From SIG299 sp045531955 (GTDB taxonomy: Bacteria; Bacillota; Clostridia; Lachnospirales; Lachnospiraceae), in the NCBI GenBank assembly GCA_045531955.1, contig JAZSFC010000048.1, positions 62,001-126,000 of the forward strand: 64,000 nt of DNA, in the 5' to 3' direction. Below the pieces are notes generated by a model that had not been told where the DNA came from, made no database searches, and worked only from the letters and a program-made list of their open reading frames with translations. Below are positions 1-8,202 of the stretch, piece by piece. Each line of letters begins with the position of its first letter. Position 1 is the first letter of the stretch. A program made the translations under genes and the position numbers.

Positions 1-157
1 CGGACAAATCCCTTACCTCCTTTGGCAAGCCTCTTGGAATCCTCCGCAAAGCAGCGAATGTCCGGACGGAACTACAACCTCAAACAAAAATGGTGCTGCA
101 TGGACGGCATGCCACATGTTTTCTTTCTTCCAAATTCCAACCCTTCGGCGTGGACAT
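1..157. other. Left edge, no assignable gene
   Basis: No gene can be supported here. A plus-strand frame is open from the left edge to about position 173, but it has no visible start or ribosome site and matches no family I recognise. Minus-strand frames are broken by stops. It may be the edge of a gene or repeat lying outside the window. Confidence 0.3.
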
Positions 158-163
158 CACTCC

Positions 164-236
164 TCCCCAATGAGTAAAACAGGGAGTTGCGAAGCAACGG
201 CTGACGGCTTTGCCGGCAGGTTTTACGAATTGTGGG
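164..236. repeat. Cruciform-like three-stem palindrome
   Basis: GTAAAAC (174-180) pairs with GTTTTAC (220-226), and the stem continues outward with mismatches to about 164/236. Inside lie two small perfect hairpins: GTTGC-GAA-GCAAC (186-198) and CGGC-TTT-GCCG (205-215). The result is a compact three-way junction with no coding potential. It sits 50 bp downstream of the hypothetical gene on the minus strand. It resembles a REP-type palindromic element, but copy number elsewhere is unknown. Confidence 0.5.
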
Positions 237-288
237 AGTAAATTCTTCCCGAAATATACCGTCTAAAGCATCGTTTAATCCGGCTGTA

Positions 289-876
289 TCACTTTTTCGG
301 TGCATATTTTTCTTCTATTTCAGCAAATAAATCAACAAACTTTTCCGATATCTTTTCGTAGAATTCAATCCAGGATTCCGAAGAAGTATCTCTGCCTTTT
401 GTCTCCCTTTTTATTCTGTCCCATTCCGCAGAAACATAAAGGTCACACTTCAATTTAAAATATTCCCGATGGTACATCAGGCTTCTCCAAATTTCACTGT
501 CTTCTGCCTCTGTATCCTTTTTATCAGTTTCCACATACTGAATTGCAAGTTCAACAATTTTTTCGCCAAGCTCAATCAGTTCTTTATCCGCATAGAAATT
601 CCGATGTAAAATCATACCTATTGTTTCTGCTGCCTGACAGGCATCTTTTATCATTTCCACCGGTTTTTCCTGCATTTTAAGCAACTCCGGCATAGTGTTT
701 GTAATTAATTTTTCACCACATTCTTTTAACTGTTCCGAGCGCTTGGATCTATAATTCGTGGTAACTGCAATTATGTTTTGGCCATGTTGCAGCTTTCGGT
801 TCTGAAACGCTGATATTAATCCTAAACCTAAAGTAATTGTAATTGTCACAATCTGTAATACATAGCTTAATGTCAT
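289..876 (-). CDS. Hypothetical membrane-anchored protein
   Basis: Unrecognised 195-residue protein. The N-terminus (about residues 3-24, LSYVLQIVTITITLGLGLIS) is one hydrophobic segment, so it is probably an inner-membrane anchor or uncleaved signal. The rest is soluble, charged and predicted largely helical, with Trp and acidic clusters near the C-terminus (SWIEFYEKISEKFVDLF). It starts 3 bp after purD stops on the same strand, so it may be read through from the purine genes, but nothing in it suggests a purine role. Proteins of this shape (TM plus helical tail) are common as small hypotheticals in Clostridia. No function is assigned. Confidence 0.6.
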   Translation of the reverse strand: MTLSYVLQIVTITITLGLGLISAFQNRKLQHGQNIIAVTTNYRSKRSEQLKECGEKLITNTMPELLKMQEKPVEMIKDACQAAETIGMILHRNFYADKELIELGEKIVELAIQYVETDKKDTEAEDSEIWRSLMYHREYFKLKCDLYVSAEWDRIKRETKGRDTSSESWIEFYEKISEKFVDLFAEIEEKYAPKK

Positions 877-879
877 TTT

Positions 880-2151
880 TTATGCCTCATCAATTGCCTT
901 ACCGATATCGTTTCTCTTGTACTTATTGGCAAAATCAATCCATTCAGTTGCCTTGTATGCGTTTGCTCTTGCATCCTTTAAGTCAGTGCCGAGAGCGGTC
1001 ACTCCAAGAACACGTCCGCCGTTGGTGACAATCTTACCCTCGTTGAACTTGGTGCCGGCGTGGAATACATAGTAACCGTCCTTATTCTTGAAATTCTCAA
1101 AGCCGGTAATTTCAAAGCCCTTGTCGTACTTTTCCGGATAACCGTCGGAAGCAAGTACCACGCATACTGCCGCATTGTCCGCAAAGTCCAGCTCAATCTG
1201 ATCAAGTGTGCCATCCACACAAGCCTCAAATACTTCTACGATGTCATTGTTCATACGAGGAAGTACTACCTGGGTTTCAGGGTCGCCGAAACGGGCATTG
1301 TACTCTAATACACGAGGACCGTCCGGAGTCAGCATAAGACCAAAGAAAATAATACCCTTAAACTCTCTGCCTTCTGCTGCCATGGCATCCACGGTTGCCT
1401 GATAAATATATTTCTTACAGAATTCATCCACTTCTGCTGTGTAGAACGGGCTTGGAGAGAAAGTTCCCATACCTCCGGTATTTAAGCCCTGGTCGCCGTC
1501 CTTAGCACGCTTGTGGTCCTGGGCACTGGTCATGATGCGGATGGTCTTGCCGTCTACGAAAGATAACACGGAAACTTCGCGGCCGGTCATGAACTCTTCG
1601 ATAACAATGCGGTCACCGGCAGAGCCGAACTGCTTGTCGGTCATTAAGGACTTAACGCCGTCCTTTGCTTCTTCCAGTGTATTGCAGATAAGAACCCCCT
1701 TACCGAGTGCCAAACCGTCTGCCTTTAATACGATAGGAAGCTTTGCGGTTTCTAAATAAGCCAGTGCAGCTTCCGGAGAATTGAACACTTCGTACGCTGC
1801 TGTTGGAATATTGTATTTCTTCATTAAATCCTTGGAGAATGCCTTGGAGCCCTCTAAAATAGCCGCATTCTTTCTTGGTCCGAATACCTTTAAACCTCTT
1901 GCCTCGAATACGTCAACCACACCTGCTACCAGTGGATCATCCATACCGATAACGGTTAAATCAATCTGGTTTTCCTGCGCAAAATCAGCCAGCTTTTCTA
2001 ATTCCATAGCACCGATGTTGACACACTCCGCATATTCTGCAATACCTGCGTTACCAGGCGCACAATAAATCTTTTCTACTTTCTTGCTCTGTGCAATTTT
2101 CCAACAGATGGCATGCTCTCTGCCGCCGCTGCCGACTACTAAGATTTTCAT
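880..2151 (-). CDS. purD: Phosphoribosylamine-glycine ligase
   Basis: PurD (GARS) joins 5-phosphoribosylamine and glycine with ATP, the second step of de novo purine synthesis in the cytoplasm. The 423-residue product has the expected length. It opens with MKILVVGSGGREHA (N-terminal Rossmann-like domain). It continues with an ATP-grasp core (KADGLALGKGV near residue 142; GGMGTFSP near 226) and EYNARFGDPETQ near 280, which carries metal-binding residues. The start at 2151 is chosen because GGAGGA lies just upstream and the homology begins there; an ATG nine codons earlier is less likely. It is the last purine gene of a purM-purN-purD run. The gap to purN contains a hairpin. Confidence 0.95.
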   Translation of the reverse strand: MKILVVGSGGREHAICWKIAQSKKVEKIYCAPGNAGIAEYAECVNIGAMELEKLADFAQENQIDLTVIGMDDPLVAGVVDVFEARGLKVFGPRKNAAILEGSKAFSKDLMKKYNIPTAAYEVFNSPEAALAYLETAKLPIVLKADGLALGKGVLICNTLEEAKDGVKSLMTDKQFGSAGDRIVIEEFMTGREVSVLSFVDGKTIRIMTSAQDHKRAKDGDQGLNTGGMGTFSPSPFYTAEVDEFCKKYIYQATVDAMAAEGREFKGIIFFGLMLTPDGPRVLEYNARFGDPETQVVLPRMNNDIVEVFEACVDGTLDQIELDFADNAAVCVVLASDGYPEKYDKGFEITGFENFKNKDGYYVFHAGTKFNEGKIVTNGGRVLGVTALGTDLKDARANAYKATEWIDFANKYKRNDIGKAIDEA

Positions 2152-2196
2152 AATAAATCCTCCTTCATTTATCTGCATGTCTATAAAGACGAAAAG

Positions 2197-2236
2197 CTAT
2201 ACCCTTAGCGGAGCGGTTGCTCCGCCAAAAGTATAG
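2197..2236 (-). promoter_or_regulatory. Intercistronic hairpin purN-purD
   Basis: CTATAC (2197-2202) pairs with GTATAG (2231-2236). Inside, GCGGAGC (2208-2214) pairs with GCTCCGC (2219-2225) across a 4-base loop. No T-run follows on the minus strand, so it is more likely an mRNA-processing or stability element than a terminator. Confidence 0.4.
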
Positions 2237-2253
2237 TCCTAATAAATTTCTAT

Positions 2254-2877
2254 TTACTTAATCCAAGCCTTACCGTCTTCCATTACAACTCTGCCGTTTG
2301 CAATGGCATCAATGGCCTGCGGAAGAATCTCCCACTCTGCCTCTACCATAACACGCTTCTGCAGAACTTCAGCAGTATCACCCTGCTGCACATACACGGC
2401 CTTCTGAAGCAGGATTGGTCCGGTATCGGTGCCTTCATCCACAAAATGCACGGTGGCACCGGTCACCTTGTTGCCACGGGCAAGCACAGCCTCATGCACC
2501 TTGAGTCCGTAATAACCTGTTCCGCAGAAGGATGGAATTAAGGACGGATGAATGTTGATTAAACGGTTTCTGTATTCCGCAATTAATGCCGGTGGGATAA
2601 TTACCAAAAAGCCCGCCAGAACCACTAAGTCCGGATTGTATTTTTTAACGCCGGCAAGAAGAGCCTCGTTAAATAAATCTCTGTTTTCAAACTGCTTTGG
2701 GGAAATGCACTCCGCAGGAATACCTGCATTCGCTGCACGCTCCAGGGCATAGGCGTTTGCATTGTTGCTGATGACTGCCGCAATCTTTGTATTGGTAACG
2801 GTACCGTCCGCAATTTTATCCATGATAGCCTGGAGGTTTGTTCCGCCGCCGCTGACTAAAACAACAATATTTAGCAT
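2254..2877 (-). CDS. purN: Phosphoribosylglycinamide formyltransferase
   Basis: PurN transfers a formyl group from 10-formyl-THF to GAR, the third step of purine synthesis. The 207-residue length is normal. Family motifs are visible: LVSGGGTNLQAI at the N-terminus (phosphate-binding loop), ISNN near 36, the catalytic stretch INIHPSLIPSF near 107 and HFVDEGTDTGPI near 139, containing the catalytic Asn, His and Asp. The first codons overlap the end of purM by 7 bp, which implies translational coupling. The purD gene follows after about 100 bp. Confidence 0.95.
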   Translation of the reverse strand: MLNIVVLVSGGGTNLQAIMDKIADGTVTNTKIAAVISNNANAYALERAANAGIPAECISPKQFENRDLFNEALLAGVKKYNPDLVVLAGFLVIIPPALIAEYRNRLINIHPSLIPSFCGTGYYGLKVHEAVLARGNKVTGATVHFVDEGTDTGPILLQKAVYVQQGDTAEVLQKRVMVEAEWEILPQAIDAIANGRVVMEDGKAWIK

Positions 2878-3896
2878 ACGGTTACACCCTTTTCGCCTTC
2901 CTTAACTTCACCGATAATGTATGCTGTTTCACCTGCTGCCTTAAGAAGATTTACTGCCTTGTCAGCATCTGCCTTATCTACGGCAACAATCATACCAAGA
3001 CCCATGTTGTAGGTGTTGTACATCATCTGCTCCTCAATGTTACCATCTTTAGCTAACATCTTGAATAATGCAGGAACTTCATAGCTGTTCTTGTTAACTA
3101 CAGCATGAACGCCATCCTTTAACATTCTTGGGATGTTCTCATAGAAGCCGCCGCCGGTGATATGGCTGCAAGCCTTTACCTTTACATTACCTGTCTTTAA
3201 GGAGGACAGAGCCTTTACATAAATCTTAGTTGGTGTAAGAAGAGCTTCACCAAGGGACTTGCCAAGGCATTCATGGTAAACTTCCAGAGCCTTTCTTTCC
3301 ATTGGGAATACCTTACGAACTAAGGAATAACCATTACTATGTACACCGGAGGATGCGATACCAACTAAAACGTCACCGGCCTTAAGGTCAGCACCGGTAA
3401 TCATTTCGTCCTGGTCAACGATACCTACCGCAAAACCTGCAAGGTCGTACTCATCTTCCGGATAGAAGCCAGGCATTTCTGCTGTTTCACCACCGATGAG
3501 AGCAGCACCTGCCTGCTTACAGCCTTCTGCTACACCGCTAACGATGGTAGCAATCTTTTCAGGAATATTCTTACCACAAGCAACATAGTCAAGGAAGAAT
3601 AATGGTTCACCGCCGGCACAAGCCACGTCATTTACACACATGGCAACACAGTCAATACCGATAGTATCATGTTTGTCCATAATAAATGCCAGCTTTAACT
3701 TAGTACCAACACCGTCTGTTCCGGACAGTAAGGTTGGCTTTTTCATGTTCATGAATGGGGTAAGGGAGAATGCTCCGGAGAAACCGCCGAGACCGTTTAA
3801 AACTTCACTTCTCATAGTTCCCTGTACGTGCTTCTTCATCAGCTCCACTGCCTTGTAACCTGCTTCAATATCAACTCCGGCTTTCTTGTAATCCAT
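2871..3896 (-). CDS. purM: Phosphoribosylformylglycinamidine cyclo-ligase
   Basis: PurM (AIR synthetase) closes the imidazole ring, the fifth purine step, using ATP. The 341-residue protein starts MDYKKAGVDIEAGYKAV, typical of the family. It has the ATP/substrate motif GTDGVGTKLKLAF near residue 58, CVNDVACAGGEPLFFLDY near 87, GGETAEMPGFY near 138 and HITGGGFYENIPR near 243. A GGAGGATTATC site precedes the ATG. It is the first gene of the purM-purN-purD run. The promoter must lie in the 173-bp gap to position 4070, where I see AT-rich sequence but no convincing -35/-10 pair and no riboswitch. Confidence 0.95.
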   Translation of the reverse strand: MDYKKAGVDIEAGYKAVELMKKHVQGTMRSEVLNGLGGFSGAFSLTPFMNMKKPTLLSGTDGVGTKLKLAFIMDKHDTIGIDCVAMCVNDVACAGGEPLFFLDYVACGKNIPEKIATIVSGVAEGCKQAGAALIGGETAEMPGFYPEDEYDLAGFAVGIVDQDEMITGADLKAGDVLVGIASSGVHSNGYSLVRKVFPMERKALEVYHECLGKSLGEALLTPTKIYVKALSSLKTGNVKVKACSHITGGGFYENIPRMLKDGVHAVVNKNSYEVPALFKMLAKDGNIEEQMMYNTYNMGLGMIVAVDKADADKAVNLLKAAGETAYIIGEVKEGEKGVTVC

Positions 3897-4069
3897 GATA
3901 ATCCTCCTTGTTTGTGGGTTAATCTTTTACTTCTGTTTGCTTGTTTCTGTTCACACAATAACAAGCTTTGTCCTCATTCTATCATATAATTCCAAGATTT
4001 CCTATCCCTATTTTATTGAAAAATTTTAAGTCGATTGATAAGAATTGCTTATTATATCATGAGAAAAAA

Positions 4070-4534
4070 TTACAAATCTTCTATTTGATTTTTACTTCCT
4101 AACATATCCTCCACTATTTCTGCTGCACAGCGAACCATTTCCGGGCAAATCGTTTTGAATAAGCCCAATTCCCTACACTGCTCTAACTCTCCCTGTTTTG
4201 ATAAATCATGTCCCAGCAGTTCTCGACATACTACCGTTCCTTTTTTCTCAACGAATCGATTCATAAACTCATCCGCCATCCGATGTGCCAATTCTTTCTT
4301 TTCCCATGCTGTTCCGTCAGAAAAACCATATTTCAACCCTAATGCCATCAATGCTCCGGAAACAGCGCCACACATTTCACCTTTTCTTGCACCTGCGCCA
4401 AACTGGGTTGATATTTTCAATGCCAGTTCTTCCGGAATACCATATTCTGTTGCAAAGGTTGTAAACACCGCCTGTGAACAACAAAAACCATTATCAAAAT
4501 AAGTCACCGCCTTTTCTACTTTTTCACTACCCAT
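4070..4534 (-). CDS. C_GCAxxG_C_C family redox protein
   Basis: This is a small cysteine-rich protein (154 residues from the chosen start) of the C_GCAxxG_C_C family, usually described as putative redox-active proteins. Conserved Cys are visible in FCCSQAV near residue 17, MCGAVSGALMALG near 54, VVCRELLGHDL near 101, and two more near 119 and 130. The start at 4534 is preferred because GGAGG sits 8 bp upstream. The ATG lies just beyond the stop of the MarR gene, so the two are translationally coupled. The pairing with a cysteine-rich MarR regulator suggests a redox, metal or metalloid response. The exact function is unknown. Confidence 0.8.
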   Translation of the reverse strand: MGSEKVEKAVTYFDNGFCCSQAVFTTFATEYGIPEELALKISTQFGAGARKGEMCGAVSGALMALGLKYGFSDGTAWEKKELAHRMADEFMNRFVEKKGTVVCRELLGHDLSKQGELEQCRELGLFKTICPEMVRCAAEIVEDMLGSKNQIEDL

Positions 4535-4535
4535 G

Positions 4536-4970
4536 TTATTTTTCCTCCGCTTTTGTGCATGCCTCATTGTATAATTCCAAAGCCTCTACTACCTGTTCTC
4601 TCTTTTCCTTAGGAATATGCTCTAAAACTGCTTTAAATTTAAGATACATATCATTCTCTATTTTCTCAAAGCGCTCCTGTCCTTTAGGTAGTAGATTTAA
4701 AACAACATAGCGCCTGTCTTCTTTCGAAGGTTCTCTTTCCACAAACTCCTTTTGAACCAATTCCTCTACAGAACGGCTGACTCCACTTTTATCCACCCGG
4801 AGAATTTCCGCCAACTCTTTTACCGATATTCCCGGCTTTCTTCCAATTTCCACAATAATAAAACACTGCGCCGTGCTTATTCCACAGCAACAGCAATCCG
4901 ACTGATTCATATTACCCAGATGACATTCCAACTGCCTTGTATATTCACGAAACTGTTTTACTAAATCCAT
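4536..4970 (-). CDS. MarR-family regulator with Cys cluster
   Basis: This winged-helix regulator of 144 residues contains the MarR core. A recognition region lies near residues 60-80 (GISVKELAEILRVDKSGVSR), and the wing carries REPSKEDRRYVVLNL. Unusually, a run of four cysteines (SDCCCCGIS, about residues 24-32) and a further Cys (AQC) sit before the HTH, in the region where MarR proteins bind ligands. The start at 4970 is chosen for the GGAGTGTGCATT site. It is first in a two-gene operon with the C_GCAxxG_C_C gene. A near-consensus promoter overlaps the partial palindrome AGTTGACATATGCAACT, fitting autoregulation. The Cys run suggests sensing of metal, arsenical or redox state; this is an inference. 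Confidence 0.88.
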   Translation of the reverse strand: MDLVKQFREYTRQLECHLGNMNQSDCCCCGISTAQCFIIVEIGRKPGISVKELAEILRVDKSGVSRSVEELVQKEFVEREPSKEDRRYVVLNLLPKGQERFEKIENDMYLKFKAVLEHIPKEKREQVVEALELYNEACTKAEEK

Positions 4971-5002
4971 AATGCACACTCCTTCTACTGATTTTATCTC
5001 AA

Positions 5003-5031
5003 ATTGTACTTCATGTAGTTGCATATGTCAA
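5003..5031 (-). promoter_or_regulatory. marR promoter and likely operator
   Basis: On the minus strand, TTGACA (5026-5031) and TACAAT (5003-5008) are 17 bp apart. The imperfect palindrome AGTTGACATATGCAACT covers the -35 and start of the spacer, the expected place for a MarR autorepressor site. A further AGTTGCC lies just upstream. Confidence 0.7.
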
Positions 5032-5082
5032 CTATTTATTTTGGCAACTATTTTTCCGACAACATCTCATGCTTCAGAATCC

Positions 5083-5308
5083 ACTGCGAAAACCTACGCA
5101 AAAAGGGATTTCTACAACCAAATATTTTCTCTTTATAGTATCTAAGTGTACCGACATCTCAGCCGATAATATCCGTTTCCGACGAACGAAATGATTTTTT
5201 TCTTTTTGTCCGTCGGAAACGGATATTGTCGGAGGAGTCAGGCGGACACAGATACTATAAAGAGAAAATATACTTGTAGAAATCCCTTTTTATCGCAATC
5301 TTCGCAGC
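5083..5308 (-). repeat. Long nested palindrome, copy 1 (ssb 3' side)
   Basis: The outer arms 5100-5143 and about 5250-5291 are almost perfectly complementary (for example TAGTATCT with AGATACTA, and AAGGGATTTCTACA with TGTAGAAATCCCTT). The inner arms ATATCCGTTTCCGACG (5169-5184) and CGTCGGAAACGGATAT (5211-5226) form a second long stem. Between the two stems lie the conserved loop strands also found at 8.1 kb and 35.3 kb: GGAGGAGTCAGGCGGACAC (5231-5249) and GTGTACCGACATCTCA (5146-5161). Read in the direction of the upstream ssb gene, the last arm runs into CCCTTTTTGCG, so it could act as a terminator. Confidence 0.7.
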
Positions 5309-5323
5309 ACAATTCTACGGCAC

Positions 5324-5956
5324 TTATTCTTCGCTCACGCATTCCAACTTACTCACACTAACCTCATAAGCCGTTCTCTTTTCAAACTCCGTTTCAGAAA
5401 TCTTCTTCTGATACTCCCTGCTCTGGATTCTTCCCCAGATTTGGATGTGCTCACCCACCTGGAACCCGTCTGCATAGCGGGCATTTCTGCCCCAGCAGAT
5501 GCATGGAATATAATCCGATTTACCATATGGGCGGTTTACTGCCAACAACACATCTGCAATTTCACGGCCCAGTGGGGTCTTTCTATAAATAGGGGGCTTG
5601 CAGACAAAACCATCCAAAAAGATATAGTTCGGACGCACTTCCTCTGTCGGCTCCTCCATAATTTCAATTTCCCTTGCAAATACAGAAAGCACCAGACGGT
5701 TTCTGCTTTCTTCATGACGGTTATAAGAACGGAACTGACCATTAATCACCGCCTGCATTCCTGTGTAATCTTTTTTTACATCCACCAGACGCTCTGATAC
5801 CATAATCGGAATAATGTCGTTGGACTCACTGAGTCTTCCGACGGAGATATCCATCACGTAAAATCCTTCTCCAAATACATCGTGGCTGAATGTAAAGCCT
5901 CCCATAATCTCTCCGGCGATTGTCACCTGGTTATTATCAAATACCTTATCTGTCAT
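5324..5956 (-). CDS. Single-stranded DNA-binding protein, two OB folds
   Basis: This 210-residue protein has two OB-fold halves. Residues about 7-95 start NNQVTIAGEI and contain a strand-rich core. Residues about 108-200 start NYIFLDGFVCKPPIYRKTPLGREIADVLLAVNR and resemble a bacterial SSB, with CICWGRNA near 152 and GEHIQIWGRIQSREYQKK near 168. A usual bacterial SSB has one OB fold and an acidic tail ending in DDxPF; this one lacks that tail and ends LECVSEE. It is probably an accessory or dimeric SSB rather than the main replicative one, which the window does not show. It is transcribed leftward into a long palindrome. Whether it acts in repair, competence or plasmid-like processes is not shown. 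Confidence 0.75.
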   Translation of the reverse strand: MTDKVFDNNQVTIAGEIMGGFTFSHDVFGEGFYVMDISVGRLSESNDIIPIMVSERLVDVKKDYTGMQAVINGQFRSYNRHEESRNRLVLSVFAREIEIMEEPTEEVRPNYIFLDGFVCKPPIYRKTPLGREIADVLLAVNRPYGKSDYIPCICWGRNARYADGFQVGEHIQIWGRIQSREYQKKISETEFEKRTAYEVSVSKLECVSEE

Positions 5957-6171
5957 GTTGTATTACTCCCTTCGTTTTATCCGGTATTTCATTTTTAGCA
6001 GTTTCATTTTACATCAACCCAATAATTTCCAAAAGTTGTAAATTTTATTTTTACCAATTTTTGTAAAACATTTTTCTCGGTTTTTCGACATAATTTTACT
6101 TCTGCAAAATCTCTCTACAACTCTATTCTATGCAAAACCCCTTATTTTAAGCATAGTTTCACAAAAAATCC

Positions 6172-6199
6172 TTGAAAATCCGGAAAAATGTGCTATAGT
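6172..6199 (+). promoter_or_regulatory. typA promoter
   Basis: TTGAAA (6172-6177) and TATAGT (6194-6199) are separated by 16 bp, about 55 bp upstream of the typA ATG at 6254. The ribosome site AAAGGAGATTTCCT follows. No other feature is seen in the 297-bp gap to ssb. Confidence 0.65.
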
Positions 6200-6253
6200 T
6201 AATAAGTTGTATATCACAAAGTACCTATTCCGTCATAAAAAAGGAGATTTCCT

Positions 6254-8083
6254 ATGAAAACCAAACGTGAAGATATTCGTAACATTGCCATCATCGCCCA
6301 TGTCGATCATGGTAAAACAACTCTCGTAGATGAATTATTAAAGCAAAGCGGCACCTTCCGCCAAAATCAGGAAGTAGCGGAGCGTGTCATGGACTCCGGT
6401 GATATCGAAAGAGAACGCGGTATTACCATTCTCGCCAAAAATACCGCCGTATATTACAATGATGTGAAAATCAACATCATCGATACTCCGGGACATGCAG
6501 ACTTCGGCGGTGAAGTAGAACGTGTTCTTAAAATGGTAAACGGCGTAATTCTTGTGGTGGATGCGTTTGAAGGCGCTATGCCACAGACTAAATTTGTATT
6601 AAAGAAAGCATTGGAATTAAATCTCCCGGTTATCGTCTGCATCAATAAAATCGACCGTCCGGAAGCACGTCCGACCGAGGTTATTGATGAGGTATTGGAG
6701 CTCTTTATTGACCTGGATGCTTCCGATGAGCAACTGGACTGCCCGTTCGTTTTTGCATCCGCAAAGTCCGGCGTTGCCATTTTAGAGCTTGGCGATACTC
6801 CGGAAAACATGAAGCCTTTATTTGAAACAATTTTAGAGTATATTCCTGCGCCGGAAGGTGACGAAGAAGCAGGTACCCAGGTACTCATCAGCACCATCGA
6901 CTACAACGAGTACGTTGGCCGTATCGGGGTAGGTAAAGTGGATAACGGAAAAATCCGCGTCAACCAGGAAGTGGTTATGGTAAATGCCCACGAGCCTGAA
7001 AAACAGCGCAAGGTAAAAGTAAGTAAATTATATGAATTCGAAGGCTTAAAAAAGGTAGAAGTTACCGAAGCCGGTGTAGGCTCCATCGTAGCAATCTCCG
7101 GTATTTCCGATATCCATATCGGTGACACCTTATGTTCTCCGGAAAACCCGGAACCGATTCCGTTCCAGAAAATTTCCGAACCTACCATCGCCATGAATTT
7201 CATTGTAAACGATTCTCCGCTTGCCGGTCAGGAAGGTAAGTTTGTCACCTCCCGTCACTTAAGAGACCGTCTCTTCCGCGAGTTGAACACCGATGTCAGC
7301 CTCCGTGTGGAAGAAACCGATACCACCGAAGCCTTTAAAGTTTCCGGCCGCGGCGAATTGCATCTTTCCGTTTTAATCGAAAACATGCGTCGTGAAGGCT
7401 TTGAATTTGCCGTAAGCAAAGCAGAAGTTCTTTATAAAGAAGATGAGAACGGCAAAAAGCTGGAACCGATGGAATTAGCTTACATTGATGTTCCTGACGA
7501 GTTCTCCGGCAGTGTTATCGAGAAGCTCAGCAACCGCAAGGGCGAGCTTATGAGCATGTCCACCGCCAGCTCCGGTTACACCCGTCTGGAATTTTCCATT
7601 CCGGCCAGAGGTCTTATCGGTTACCGCGGTGAATTCATGACCGATACCAAGGGTAACGGTATCTTAAATACTATTTTCGACGGTTACGGTCCTTACAAGG
7701 GAGACATTGCTTACCGCAAGCAGGGTTCCTTAATTGCTTTTGAAAGCGGTGAAGCCATTACCTACGGTCTGTTCAATGCCCAGGAACGCGGCACCTTATT
7801 TATCGGACCGGGCGAAAAGGTTTACTCCGGTATGGTTATCGGCCAAAACGGCAAAACCGAAGATGTAGAAATCAATGTCTGCAAGAAAAAGCAGCTTACC
7901 AACACCCGTTCTTCCAGTGCAGACGAAGCACTTCGTCTCACTCCTCCGAAAATTTTAAGCTTGGAACAGGCTCTGGAATTTATCGAAACCGATGAACTTC
8001 TGGAAGTAACTCCAAAGAATTTAAGAATCCGCAAAAAGATTTTAGATCCTCTTATGAGAAAGAGAGCAAACCGAAATTCTTAA
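6254..8083 (+). CDS. typA: Ribosome-associated GTPase TypA/BipA
   Basis: TypA/BipA is a translational GTPase related to EF-G that binds the ribosome and helps large-subunit assembly and growth in cold or stress. The 609-residue length is typical. The G-domain motifs are complete: AHVDHGKTT (P-loop, near residue 15), RGITI (switch I, near 55), DTPGHADFGGEVERV (G3, near 77) and NKIDRP (G4, near 131). Domain II and the EF-G III/V-like domains follow, with SGRGELHLSVLIENMRREG near 362 and the C-terminal BipA domain (ARGLIGYRGEFMTDTKGNG near 452). It is monocistronic, with its own promoter. It ends 3 bp before a palindromic terminator-like element shared with other loci. Confidence 0.97.
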   Translation: MKTKREDIRNIAIIAHVDHGKTTLVDELLKQSGTFRQNQEVAERVMDSGDIERERGITILAKNTAVYYNDVKINIIDTPGHADFGGEVERVLKMVNGVILVVDAFEGAMPQTKFVLKKALELNLPVIVCINKIDRPEARPTEVIDEVLELFIDLDASDEQLDCPFVFASAKSGVAILELGDTPENMKPLFETILEYIPAPEGDEEAGTQVLISTIDYNEYVGRIGVGKVDNGKIRVNQEVVMVNAHEPEKQRKVKVSKLYEFEGLKKVEVTEAGVGSIVAISGISDIHIGDTLCSPENPEPIPFQKISEPTIAMNFIVNDSPLAGQEGKFVTSRHLRDRLFRELNTDVSLRVEETDTTEAFKVSGRGELHLSVLIENMRREGFEFAVSKAEVLYKEDENGKKLEPMELAYIDVPDEFSGSVIEKLSNRKGELMSMSTASSGYTRLEFSIPARGLIGYRGEFMTDTKGNGILNTIFDGYGPYKGDIAYRKQGSLIAFESGEAITYGLFNAQERGTLFIGPGEKVYSGMVIGQNGKTEDVEINVCKKKQLTNTRSSSADEALRLTPPKILSLEQALEFIETDELLEVTPKNLRIRKKILDPLMRKRANRNS

Positions 8084-8085
8084 AA

Positions 8086-8200
8086 AAATTTTCAAAATCC
8101 CTTATCCGTGTTCGTCTGACTCCTCCGACAGTTGTTCGTTTGCAACGTACAACCGTCGTTTGAGATGCCGGACACTTGGATAAGGGATTTTAAAATTTTC
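8086..8200 (+). repeat. Long nested palindrome, copy 2 (typA 3' side)
   Basis: The outer arms AAAATCCCTTATCC (8094-8107) and GGATAAGGGATTTT (8178-8191) pair perfectly. The conserved loop strands are GTGTTCGTCTGACTCCTCC (8108-8126) and TGAGATGCCGGACAC (8161-8175). A third, inner stem is formed by CGACAGTTG and CCGTCG-containing sequence. The right arm is followed by AAAATTTTC. It lies between convergent genes, so it probably terminates typA and may also terminate the HTH-Panacea gene. Confidence 0.7.
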
Positions 8201-8202
8201 TA

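Noticed and set aside
72..305. Minus-strand open frame of 77 codons at the left edge
   Set aside because: No ribosome site and the frame runs through the palindrome; no family resemblance.
3897..4069. Riboswitch or PurR-box upstream of purM
   Set aside because: No guanine/purine riboswitch core or recognisable box was found, only AT-rich sequence.
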